Made by a program: the position numbers and the translations under genes | Source: an uncultured Bacteroidales bacterium | GTDB taxonomy: Bacteria; Bacteroidota; Bacteroidia; Bacteroidales; UBA932 | NCBI GenBank assembly: GCA_944322575.1 | Contig: CALUPK010000022.1 | Location: 1-32,868, forward strand | Length of the DNA stretch: 32,868 nt | Direction of reading: 5' to 3' | Shown here: positions 24,781-32,868 of the stretch, piece by piece | How the letters are laid out: each line of letters begins with the position of its first letter | How positions within the stretch are numbered: the first letter of the stretch is position 1 | The notes under the pieces: generated by a model | What the model was told of the DNA's origin: nothing | Database searches by the model: none | What the model saw: only the letters and a program-made list of their open reading frames with translations

Positions 24781-26349
24781 ATGGCAAAGAAAACAACTGA
24801 AAAGGACGTGCTGATAGTCCGTGACGAAAAGACGGGCGAAATCAGCGTGGTAGCCGGGCTGGATGCCGACGGCTCTCCCAAGCGTACCCCCGCGAAAGCG
24901 GAGAACGCGCAGAGTTTCCTGCAATTCGACCGCCACGGCGACGTGTTGGACAACTTCTTCAAAAACTTCTTCCGGCAGTGCAAGGAACCCAGCCGCTTCG
25001 GTTTCTACCGTGTCGCGGCAGACCAAGCCGACAAACTGCTGGAGGTAATGAAAGACCTGCTGAAAGACCCCGAAGCCAACAAGGAACTGCTTGCGCCCCA
25101 CAAGGTGGACACCTCCGGTTACGAGAAGCAGGTAAAGGAAGAGCAGACTACCAAAAAGACGGAACAAACGGAACAAAAACAGGAAGAAATGGAAAAGAAA
25201 CAAGAACAGAATCAGGAAAGCTCGCAACAAGCGCAGGGCAGACGGGGCTACCAACCCATCGACGAGAGCAAAATCAACTGGCAGGAGCTGGAAGAGAAAT
25301 GGGGCGTGAAACGTGACGACCTTGAAAAGTCCGGCGACCTGACCAAAATGCTCAACTACGGCAAGTCCGATTTGGTAAAGGTGTCGCCCAAGTTCGGCGG
25401 CGAGGCTTTTGAACTGGACGCCCGCCTCTCTTTCAAGAAAGACGGTGAAGGCAATATCAGCCTCGTGCCGCACTTCATCCGCAAGGAGCAGAAGCTCGAC
25501 GAGTACAAGGAACACAAGTTCTCCGACGAAGACCGTAAGAACCTGCGCGAAACGGGCAACCTCGGCAGGGTCGTGGACATCGTGGACAGGGAAACGGGTG
25601 AAATCATCCCCTCGTTCATCAGCATAGACCGCAAGACAAATGAAATCACGGACATACCAGCGAACAAGGTACGCATACCGGAACGCATCGGAAAAACGGA
25701 AATCACCAAGCAGGAACAGGATATGTTGCGTGCCGGGCTACCTGTACGCGACAAGCTCATCGAACGCAACGACGGCAGGAAGTTCGTCACCACTCTTCAA
25801 GTGAACGTCGAGCAGCGAGGCGTGGAGTTCGTACCGGGAACCGGCAGGTCGCCCCGTACCGCCCAGACGCAGGAAGCCAAGAACAATCCCACGCAGGGAC
25901 AGGCTCAGGGCATGGAAAATTCCGCAGCCCCACAGAAAGAGCAACGCCGCAACACGTGGACGAACGCTGATGGTAGCATCCGCCCCATCAGCAAATGGAG
26001 TGGCGTGAACTTCACCGACCAGCAGAAAGCCGATTACGCAGCGGGTAAGGCGATAAAGTTGGAGAACGTGACAGACAAACAGGGTTTCCATGCCACGATG
26101 TATATCAAGTTCAACCCGGAGAAAGGTCGTCCTTATCGCTACGACACCAATCCTGACAACGCACAGAAGGTAGCCCCCTCCAACGAAAGCCGCACACAGG
26201 TGGCGGTGAACAGCGAGGGCAAGACCAACGAGGCGACCAAGAACCTGAAAGAGCCGTTGCAGAAGGGACAGACCGCTCCGAAGGACGACAAGCAGCAACA
26301 GCAGCAGGAGAAACCACAGAAGAAAAACAATAAGGGCATGAAGATGTAA
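24781..26349 (+). CDS. Orf3 of the excision operon, DUF4099/DUF3945-type protein
   Basis: 522 residues, soluble. The first 110 residues are compact (FLQFDRHGDVLDNFFKNFFRQCKEPSRFGFYRVAADQADKLLE). A Gln/Glu/Lys-rich spacer follows at about 115-155. A DUF4099-like part (INWQELEEKWGVKRDDLEKSGDLTKMLNYGKSDLV) covers about 162-230. Then come three related segments of DUF3945 type, starting FSDEDRKNLRETGNL, ITKQEQDMLRAGLPV and FTDQQKADYAAGKAI, each followed by a beta region. The tail is again Gln/Lys rich. In CTnDOT orf3 is co-transcribed with xis2c, xis2d and exc; its precise function is not known to me. Confidence 0.85.
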   Translation: MAKKTTEKDVLIVRDEKTGEISVVAGLDADGSPKRTPAKAENAQSFLQFDRHGDVLDNFFKNFFRQCKEPSRFGFYRVAADQADKLLEVMKDLLKDPEANKELLAPHKVDTSGYEKQVKEEQTTKKTEQTEQKQEEMEKKQEQNQESSQQAQGRRGYQPIDESKINWQELEEKWGVKRDDLEKSGDLTKMLNYGKSDLVKVSPKFGGEAFELDARLSFKKDGEGNISLVPHFIRKEQKLDEYKEHKFSDEDRKNLRETGNLGRVVDIVDRETGEIIPSFISIDRKTNEITDIPANKVRIPERIGKTEITKQEQDMLRAGLPVRDKLIERNDGRKFVTTLQVNVEQRGVEFVPGTGRSPRTAQTQEAKNNPTQGQAQGMENSAAPQKEQRRNTWTNADGSIRPISKWSGVNFTDQQKADYAAGKAIKLENVTDKQGFHATMYIKFNPEKGRPYRYDTNPDNAQKVAPSNESRTQVAVNSEGKTNEATKNLKEPLQKGQTAPKDDKQQQQQEKPQKKNNKGMKM

Positions 26350-26362
26350 TCTCCCGTGTCCG

Positions 26363-26380
26363 CCACTAAATCCAAAGTAA
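26363..26380 (+). promoter_or_regulatory. Leader element of exc complementary to the downstream small RNA
   Basis: CCACTAAATCCAAAGTAA lies 25-42 nt before the exc ATG. Its first 17 nt are perfectly complementary to 28562-28578 of the small-RNA candidate, and pairing can extend to 20 bp with one G-U into 26360. A near copy with one extra T precedes the DUF1896 gene. Confidence 0.6.
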
Positions 26381-26404
26381 CAATTCATAAAAAAAGTAAT
26401 CAGC

Positions 26405-28501
26405 ATGAAGACAATCATTGCAGAAAAGCCATCCGTGGCACGTGAGATTGCCCGCATCGTGGGCGCGACAAAAAGAGAGGAAGGATATTTCGAGGGAGGC
26501 GACTACGCCGTGACATGGGCATTCGGACACCTCGTCCAGCTTGCCATGCCCGACGGCTACGGCATACGCGGCTTCGTCCGCGACAACCTGCCCGTCATCC
26601 CCGGAACCTTCACGCTCATTCCCCGTCAGGAAAAGACGGAGAAGGGCTACAAACCCGACAGCGGCGTGGTGTCGCAGATAAAAATCATCGCCCGTCTTTT
26701 CAAGGAAAGCGAGCAGATCATCGTGGCGACCGATGCAGGGCGTGAGGGTGAACTTATCTTCCGATACCTCTACCATTATATCGGATGTACCACGCCTTTC
26801 GTGCGCCTTTGGATAAGCTCGCTTACCGACAAGGCTATCCGCGAGGGACTGCGCAACCTTGAAGCAGGAAGCAAGTATGACAGCCTCTATCTTGCCGCCA
26901 AAGCACGGAGCGAATCCGACTGGCTTGTGGGCATCAACGGCACGCAGGCACTCTCCATCGCCGCCGGACACGGCACATATTCCGTCGGACGGGTGCAGAC
27001 ACCCACGCTGGCGATGGTGTGCGCACGTTATTGGGAGAACCGCCGTTTCACGGTTGAACCGTTCTGGCAGCTCCATATTGCCACTGACGATGGCAACGGC
27101 GAAGTGGTGAAATTCTCTTCTTCCGAGAAATGGAAAGAGAAAGAACCGGCGACGGAACTATATAATAAGGTGAAGGAAGCAGGCACAGCTACTGTAACGA
27201 AAGCAGAACGTAAGGAGAAGATAGAGGACACTCCGCTTCTGTACGACCTGACCACGCTCCAGAAGGAAGCCAACGCCAAGCACGGCTTCACGGCGGAGCA
27301 GACACTCGAAATCGCGCAGAAGCTCTACGAGAAGAAACTTATCACCTATCCGAGAACCGGAAGCCGCTACATCCCCGAAGACGTGTTCGTGGAAATTCCC
27401 AAGTTGCTCGCCTTCATCGGCAACCTGCCCGAATGGAAAGACAAAGTCAATCCGAAGGCAGTGCCTACACGCCGCAGCGTGGACGGCGGCAAGGTAACAG
27501 ACCACCATGCCCTGCTCGTCACGGGAGAGAAACCGCTGTTCCTCTCCAAAGAAGATAATACCGTCTATCAGATGATTGCCGGACGCATGATTGAGGCTTT
27601 CTCTGAAAAATGCGTCAAAGACACCGCTACTGTTACGGCGGAGTGTGCCGGAGTGGAGTTCGTGGCAAAAGGCAGCATCATCAAACAAGCCGGGTGGCGT
27701 GCCGTCTATGTCGAGGAAGAGAAAGAGAAAGAGGAAACCATCATCCCCGGCTGGCAGGAAGGCGATACGCTGGCACTGAAAGCCGCTTCCATCACGGAGG
27801 GAAAGACCAAACCCAAGCCGCTGCATACCGAAGCCACCCTGCTGTCCGCAATGGAAACGGCAGGCAAGGAGATTGAGGACGACGCACTGCGGCAGGCATT
27901 GAAGGACTGCGGCATCGGCACGCCTGCCACCCGTGCCGCCATCATCGAAACGCTCTTCAAACGCGGTTACATGGAACGTTGCAAGAAGTCACTTGTACCC
28001 ACCGAAAAAGGACTTGCCCTCTATTCGGTTGTGAAGACGATGCGCATCGCCGACGTCGCCATGACGGGCGAATGGGAGAAGGAACTGGCACGCATCGAGC
28101 GCGGGGAACTGCCCGCCGATACCTTCCGCAAGGAGATAGAGGCGTACACAAAGGAGATTGCCTCCGAATTGCTCTCGTGCGACAAACTGTTCGCCCGCAG
28201 GGATTCCGGATGCAAGTGTCCCCAGTGTGGAACGGGCAGTATGCAGTTCTACGGCAAGGTTGTCCGCTGCGACAACGCGGAGTGCGGGCTGCCCGTGTTC
28301 CGCCTGAAGGCAAACCGTACCCTCACCGATGACGAGATCAAAGACCTGCTCACCGACGGACATACGAAGCTGCTCAAAGGCTTCAAGAGCAAGCAGGGCA
28401 AGAGCTTCGATGCCGTGGTTGCCTTTGACGGGGACTACAACACGACTTTCGTGTTCCCCGAAAGGAAAAGTAAGGCAACTTCTACGAGAAGAAGGAAATA
28501 A
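26405..28501 (+). CDS. exc: DNA topoisomerase III, excision operon gene exc
   Basis: 698 residues. A type IA topoisomerase that cuts and passes single strands through a 5'-phosphotyrosine link. The toprim domain has EKPS at the start (Glu7) and DAGREGE with Asp110. The catalytic tyrosine is Tyr315 in LITYPRTGSRYIPED. Zinc-finger Cys (CKCPQCG and CDNAEC) lie near residue 600. A short C-terminal domain ends with a basic tail. In CTnDOT Exc is the last gene of the excision operon and stimulates excision. Its 56-nt leader contains the sequence complementary to the small RNA that is encoded right after the gene. Confidence 0.95.
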   Translation: MKTIIAEKPSVAREIARIVGATKREEGYFEGGDYAVTWAFGHLVQLAMPDGYGIRGFVRDNLPVIPGTFTLIPRQEKTEKGYKPDSGVVSQIKIIARLFKESEQIIVATDAGREGELIFRYLYHYIGCTTPFVRLWISSLTDKAIREGLRNLEAGSKYDSLYLAAKARSESDWLVGINGTQALSIAAGHGTYSVGRVQTPTLAMVCARYWENRRFTVEPFWQLHIATDDGNGEVVKFSSSEKWKEKEPATELYNKVKEAGTATVTKAERKEKIEDTPLLYDLTTLQKEANAKHGFTAEQTLEIAQKLYEKKLITYPRTGSRYIPEDVFVEIPKLLAFIGNLPEWKDKVNPKAVPTRRSVDGGKVTDHHALLVTGEKPLFLSKEDNTVYQMIAGRMIEAFSEKCVKDTATVTAECAGVEFVAKGSIIKQAGWRAVYVEEEKEKEETIIPGWQEGDTLALKAASITEGKTKPKPLHTEATLLSAMETAGKEIEDDALRQALKDCGIGTPATRAAIIETLFKRGYMERCKKSLVPTEKGLALYSVVKTMRIADVAMTGEWEKELARIERGELPADTFRKEIEAYTKEIASELLSCDKLFARRDSGCKCPQCGTGSMQFYGKVVRCDNAECGLPVFRLKANRTLTDDEIKDLLTDGHTKLLKGFKSKQGKSFDAVVAFDGDYNTTFVFPERKSKATSTRRRK

Positions 28502-28505
28502 TGAG

Positions 28506-28513
28506 TAACTTTG
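28506..28513 (+). promoter_or_regulatory. -7 box of the small-RNA gene
   Basis: TAACTTTG fits the consensus fully and starts 4 nt past the exc stop; transcription would start near 28518. With its flanks it reads GTAACTTTGC (28505-28514), a full match to the IntDOT core as well. No TTTG is seen 19-21 nt upstream. Confidence 0.55.
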
Positions 28514-28517
28514 CCAC

Positions 28518-28612
28518 TGATTCAGAGTAATGAACTGTTCTTCGATACCGGATTACACTCATACTTTGGATTTAGTGGTGGCACTCGGAGGGATACCGAG
28601 TGCCTTTTCTTT
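28518..28612 (+). ncRNA. rteR: Small RNA candidate at the RteR position
   Basis: A gene of about 90-95 nt is defined by the -7 box at 28506-28513 and the terminator at 28580-28612. It has no sensible reading frame. CTnDOT encodes a trans-acting small RNA, RteR, immediately downstream of exc, which inhibits the transfer genes; position and size agree, though I cannot align the sequences here. The stretch ACTTTGGATTTAGTGG (28563-28578), just before the terminator hairpin, is in the usual place for an sRNA seed. It is complementary to the exc leader and to the DUF1896 start region. Confidence 0.6.
28580..28612 (+). terminator. Rho-independent terminator of the exc operon and small RNA
   Basis: GGCACTCGG (28580-28588), a 7-nt loop and CCGAGTGCC (28596-28604) form a perfect 9-bp stem followed by TTTTCTTT. 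It ends the excision operon transcript and the small RNA. Confidence 0.9.
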
Positions 28613-28650
28613 CTCCTTTCAGACAGTTATCCCGGTCATTATCTACCAAT

Positions 28651-28669
28651 CCACTAAATTCCAAAGTAA
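28651..28669 (+). promoter_or_regulatory. Second small-RNA-complementary element, overlapping the DUF1896 start
   Basis: CCACTAAATTCCAAAGTAA repeats the exc leader element with one added T, and its last base is the A of the ATG at 28669. It is also the inverted copy of 28562-28578, so in a read-through transcript the two would pair in cis and enclose the terminator. Confidence 0.6.
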
Positions 28670-29121
28670 TGAACAACAAGAAGAAAAACGAAGGACAGAC
28701 CGACTTTTCCTACTACGGTCTGTACCTGCTGGACTATCTCAGAACGAACAAATTTGAACAGGCGACCGACGAAGCCTTCATCCGTGAACGCGCCGACCGT
28801 GCCGCAGGAACGTATGAACGGGCAATGCTCGAAGGCTATCCTGCTGCTGGTGCGCAGGAACTGGCGATGAACACATTGCTGGAGGGGCTTCGCTACTCCA
28901 AGTACGCCATCCTGCGCGAAGTCGTGGAAAACGAGTTTGCCGACGACGTGCCGGAAGCGGAGCGTGAATCCTTTACCCGGAAACTGCTGCCGCTTGTCGG
29001 AAACGTATTCTCCATTTATGACCTCTCGGACGACAATTTCGCCCTGTCGCCCGATTATGACCTGCTCTACACGGAGCTGACGGGGGCTGTCGTCCTTTAT
29101 ATAGAGGAATATGGCGTTTAA
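28669..29121 (+). CDS. DUF1896 domain protein
   Basis: 150 residues from the ATG at 28669 (MNNKKKNEGQTDFSYYG); the frame is open to 28600 but that part covers the terminator. The sequence DFSYYGLYLLDYLRTNKFEQATDEAFIRERADRAAGTYERAMLEGY and ALREVVENEF-like helices match DUF1896, a small family confined largely to Bacteroidales conjugative elements, with no known function. It overlaps the methylase/helicase gene by 11 nt, so the two are translated together. Its start region can pair with the small RNA encoded just upstream. Confidence 0.84.
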   Translation: MNNKKKNEGQTDFSYYGLYLLDYLRTNKFEQATDEAFIRERADRAAGTYERAMLEGYPAAGAQELAMNTLLEGLRYSKYAILREVVENEFADDVPEAERESFTRKLLPLVGNVFSIYDLSDDNFALSPDYDLLYTELTGAVVLYIEEYGV

Positions 29122-32100
29122 CCGCAAACAAAGGTTGCGGGACAACATCGAGGCGATACGGACGGCATTCGTCCTTGACAAGGAACAGAGAACGGCGACA
29201 ACCGAGGAACAGGCGATACTCCGGAAGTATTGCGGTTTCGGCGGGCTGAAATGTATTCTGAACCCTGCAAGGGAACTGACGGATGCCGTCCACTGGGCGA
29301 AATCCGACCTCGAACTGTTTGCCCCTACCGTGGAACTGCACAGGCTGATACGGGAGAACAGCCGGAACGACTTGGGGTACAAACGGTTTGTGGATTCGCT
29401 GAAAGCGTCCGTGCTGACAGCCTTCTACACACCGAAAGAGATAACAGACACCATAGCCGATGTGCTGGCGGATTACAGTGTCCACCCGTCGCGTGTGCTG
29501 GAGCCGTCGGCCGGTGTCGGCGTTTTCGTGGACGCCGTGCTGCGGCACAGTCCCAACGCGGATGTGATGGCGTTTGAAAAAGACCTCCTCACGGGTACTA
29601 TCCTGCAACAGCTCCACCCCGACAAAAAGATGCGCATAGACGGTTTTGAGAAAATCGAAAAGCCGTTCAACAACTATTTCGACTTGGCAGTGTCCAACAT
29701 CCCGTTCGGTGACATAGCCGTGTTTGACGCTGAATTTCAAAGGAGTGAATCTTTCGGCAGACGCTCATCACAGAAAGCCATCCACAACTATTTTTTCCTA
29801 AAAGGACTGGACACGGTGCGCGACGGCGGCATCGTGGCTTTCATCACGTCGCAGGGAGTGCTGAACAGTGCCAAGACCTCCGTGCGCAACGAACTTTTTA
29901 GTCAGGCGAATCTGGTATCGGCAATCCGACTGCCCAACAACCTGTTTTCGGATAACGCGGGGACAGAGGTGGGCAGCGACCTGATAATTCTGCAAAAGAA
30001 CCTGCACAAGACGGAAATGTCGCAGGATGAACGGCTACTGACCGTGATACAGACGGATACGAAGACAAACCTGACGGACAACGCCTATTTCATCCACCAT
30101 CCCGAACGTATCGTGCATACGACCGCGAAACTCGACACCGATCCTTACGGCAAGCCCGCAATGGTCTATCTGCACGAAGGCAAAACCGCAGGCATCGCCG
30201 GGGATTTGCGCCGTATGCTTGACGAGGACTGTCATTTCAGGCTTGCCATGCGCCTGTATTCGGGCGCAATCGGGCAGGCACGGGAACGGCTTGCCGTTGA
30301 AACAAAGGTGGAACCCCAAACTGCAAAGCTGGAAACGGTATCTTCGGCACGGGCAGAAGAAATCCACGTGGATAAACCGCAGACACAACCGATAAAGGAA
30401 AAACCGGAAATAGAGCCACGCCAACAAAATCACTCGGCAGCCGTGCAGCTCACCCTGCTTGACCTTTGGGGAATGCCCATAGAAGAACCTGTCAAAAAGA
30501 AAAAGACGGCGAAGAAAGGAAACACGACAAAACGAACTGTACCTAATCCTAAGCCGCAGGTTACGGCTGTACCTCCTGTTGAAACCGCCAAAGCTATAAA
30601 CGGGAACAAGGAAACAAAGCCGGAGAATACCGTTAAACAAAGCGGCCCTGACGATATTTATGCCACACTGGACTGGGAAACCAATCCTCCCATCAACGGC
30701 TTTTACGAGATGATGATGGGTTTGACACCGGAACGGCGAAAGGAGCTTCGAAGGCTGGCTGCGGAACATCAAGAGAAACAACGGGTAGGCGGCACGTATG
30801 TAAAAGCCACTCCTGCCATACCGGAAAAAGAAGCGAGGAAACAGCCCGAAGCACAGCAGGAAGTCACCCCCGATCACGTTACGGACAATAATGCAAGTGT
30901 GAAACCGGCGACTTCCCTTTTCCCGGAATTTGAAACGGAAAAGCCGAAGGAGGAACCTCTCGACCTTTCTCCCCGTCCGTTTAATGGTATACTGGAGCCG
31001 CACCACCGTGACGGCTCGATGGTGTTGGACGCTTCACGCAATCTCGGCTACCTGAAAGACATCACGCCTTACGGCGCGACATTCCAGCCGCTTGACCTGA
31101 CCGGTTACCAGAAGGAGAAAGCTATGCTGTATGTGTCGCTCCGTGACACATACGAGCGTTTATACAACTACGAAGCGGAGTATCACGATGAAGGGGTGGC
31201 GCAACGTGAGGCATTGAACACCTGTTACGACGAGTTTGTCATGCGCTACGGCAACCTCAACGCCAAACAAAACGTGAAGTTAGTGATGATGGATGCCGGC
31301 GGGCGCGACATCCTTTCGCTGGAACGTGCAGAGGACGGCAAGTTTGTCAAGGCGGACATCTTCGAGCGTCCCGTTTCCTTCTCGGTGGAGAACCACGCCA
31401 ATGTCGGTTCTCCCGAAGAAGCCTTGTCCGCTTCGCTCAACAAGTACGGTACGGTCAATCTCGACTATATGCGGGGAATAACCGACAGTACGGAAGAGGA
31501 ACTGCTCAATGCCCTCAAAGGACGTATCTTCTACAATCCGCTCGTAACCGGTTACGAGATTAAAGACCGCTTCATTGCGGGGAACGTGATAGAGAAAGCG
31601 GAGCGCATAGAGGCATGGATAGGCGGTAATCCCGAAAACGAAAGATTGCCGGAGGTGAAACAGGCTTTGGAGGCTTTGAAGGAAGCCGAACCGCAGCGCA
31701 TCGCCTTTGAAGACCTCGACTTCAACTTCGGTGAACGCTGGATTCCGACGGGCGTATATGCCGCCTACATGAGCCGTCTTTTTGACACGGACGTGAAAAT
31801 CGCCTACTCCGCAAGCATGGACGAATTTTCGGTGGCGTGTGGCTACCGCACCATGAAGATCACGGACGAATTTCTGGTAAAGGGCTATTACCGGAACTAT
31901 GACGGTATGCACCTGTTGAAACACGCCCTGCACAACACCTGCCCTGATATGATGAAGTCCATCGGCAAGGACGAGAACGGCAATGACATCAAGGTGCGTG
32001 ACAGCGAGGGCATACAACTTGCCAATGCCAAGATTGACGAAATCCGTAACGGATTCTCGGAATGGTTGGAAGAGCAGTCGCCGCAGTTCAAGGAACGGCT

Positions 32101-32809
32101 GACGACGATGTACAACCGCAAGTTCAACTGTTTCGTGCGACCGAAGTATGACGGCTCGCACCAGACCTTCCCCGACCTCAATCTGAAAGGATTGGCAAGC
32201 CGTGGTATTCAAAGCGTTTATCCGTCGCAGAAGGATTGCGTCTGGATGATAAAACAGAACGGCGGCGGAATATGCGACCATGAAGTCGGAACAGGTAAGA
32301 CGCTGATAATGTGCATTGCAGCGCATGAAATGAAGCGTCTGAACTTGGCGCATAAGCCGATGATTATTGGTCTGAAAGCCAATGTCGCGGAGATTGCCGC
32401 CACTTATCAAGCTGCCTATCCGAATGCCCGCATCCTCTACGCTTCGGAAAAGGATTTCTCGACCGCCAACCGTGTGCGTTTCTTCAACAACATCAAAAAC
32501 AACGATTACGATTGCGTCATCATGTCGCACGACCAGTTCGGCAAGATACCGCAATCACCGGAGTTGCAGCAGCGTATCCTGCAAGCGGAGCTTGACACGG
32601 TGGAGGAAAACCTCGAAGTGTTGCGTGAGCAGGGAAAGAACGTGTCGCGGGCGATACTGAAAGGGCTGGAGAAGCGCAAGCACAACCTTGTGGCTAAATT
32701 GGAGAAGGTGGAACACGCCATCCAATCGCGCACGGACGACGTGGTGGATTTCAAACAGATGGGCATCGACCACATCTTCATAGATGAATCGCATTATCAG
32801 AACTTTTAG
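29111..32809 (+). pseudogene. N6-adenine methylase/SNF2-type helicase of conjugative elements, truncated
   Basis: 1232 residues to a TAG at 32807-32809. Proteins of this kind in Bacteroides elements are about 1,900 residues or more. A methyltransferase-like domain is near the N-terminus: motif I VLEPSAGVGVF at about 129, motif IV SNIPFGD at about 195. A Lys/Pro/Thr-rich linker is at about 400-620. A helicase domain starts near 1056 with EVGTGKT (Walker A-like) and includes DESH at about 1224 (motif II). The frame stops six residues later, before motifs III-VI, where AT-rich DNA unlike the gene begins. An insertion is the simplest reading; a frameshift is less likely. The C-terminal helicase half may lie beyond the window. 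Confidence 0.8.
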
Positions 32810-32868
32810 GAGCTTCCTGTAAAAAAGTCTAATCAATTAGTAATCATTATCTTTTCATCGCAATAGGT
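32807..32868. other. Start of a foreign, AT-rich sequence interrupting the methylase/helicase gene
   Basis: From the TAG stop on, base composition changes to AT-rich and no frame continues the helicase. The piece is too short to identify. It lacks the GTGCG start of a plus-strand group II intron, and I recognise no insertion-sequence end. Confidence 0.4.

Larger units (their letters stand above)
21107..32868 (+). mobile_element. CTnDOT/CTnERL-like integrative conjugative element, left end
   Basis: The order integrase, RhuM-like gene, two small HTH genes, xis2c, xis2d, orf3, exc (topoisomerase III), small-RNA gene, DUF1896 gene and methylase/helicase follows the left side of CTnDOT-type elements of Bacteroides. 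The integrase has the IntDOT residues at IntDOT positions. The left limit is inferred from the near match to the IntDOT core GTANNTTTGC at 21107-21116; the right end lies outside the window. Tetracycline or erythromycin resistance, regulatory rteABC and transfer genes are not in view, so cargo is unknown. Confidence 0.85.

Noticed and set aside
28530-28757. 75-codon plus-strand frame over the small-RNA region
   Set aside because: It runs through the terminator and into another frame of the DUF1896 gene; no protein features.
32807-32868. Group II intron 5' end
   Set aside because: No GTGYG-like boundary at the point where the gene is broken; too little sequence to call any element type.
1-32868. 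CRISPR arrays, tRNA or rRNA genes
   Set aside because: No regularly spaced repeats, no cloverleaf-like sequence ending in CCA context and no rRNA stretches were seen.

Overview
The window comes from a Bacteroidales-type (Bacteroidota) chromosome that carries one end of an integrated CTnDOT/CTnERL-like conjugative element. The phylum is indicated by promoters of the TTTG-N20-TAnnTTTG type, weak Shine-Dalgarno sequences, a class III ProRS, an IF-2 with a long charged linker, a DUF3078 protein, and the element itself. The genus cannot be fixed. The lpx genes and RimP are not in the form I know from Bacteroides, so a less-studied Bacteroidales family is likely.

Chromosomal part (1 to about 21110). 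On the minus strand, reading right to left, is a transcription and translation operon: rimP (short), nusA, infB and a translationally coupled WD40/OmpA-like gene. It is followed by a membrane protein with an SH3-like domain and a zinc ribbon, and by the start of a MATE transporter that runs off the left edge. A perfect promoter and a leader hairpin precede rimP. Divergent from it is the lipid A operon lpxD-lpxC-lpxA-wbqC; lpxC is not fused to fabZ. Convergent to that is a lipoprotein/FadL-like outer-membrane pair. Next comes proS, a conserved hypothetical gene, a DUF3078 gene and tilS on the plus strand, then sppA on the minus strand. In two convergent pairs the minus-strand terminator lies inside the 3' coding end of the opposing gene.

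Element part (about 21107 to 32868). The putative left junction is a GTAACTTTGT site that is also the -7 box of sppA. It is followed by a repeat-rich att region, an IntDOT-like integrase (411 codons, with Ser259, Lys287, His345, Arg348 and Tyr381 all at IntDOT positions), a RhuM-like gene, and a 19-bp perfect bidirectional terminator. Two HTH genes on the minus strand come next, then the excision operon xis2c-xis2d-orf3-exc (exc is topoisomerase III). Just 3' of exc is a compact small-RNA gene, with a -7 box, about 90 nt, and a strong terminator, at the place where CTnDOT encodes RteR. Beyond it lie a DUF1896 gene and a large methylase/helicase gene. The latter stops just after its DESH motif, where a foreign AT-rich sequence begins.

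Most interesting signal: the small RNA has a stretch just 5' of its terminator that is perfectly complementary over 17 nt (20 bp with one wobble) to the leader of exc. It is also complementary, with one bulge, to the start region of the DUF1896 gene. This suggests an antisense circuit inside the element's excision module.
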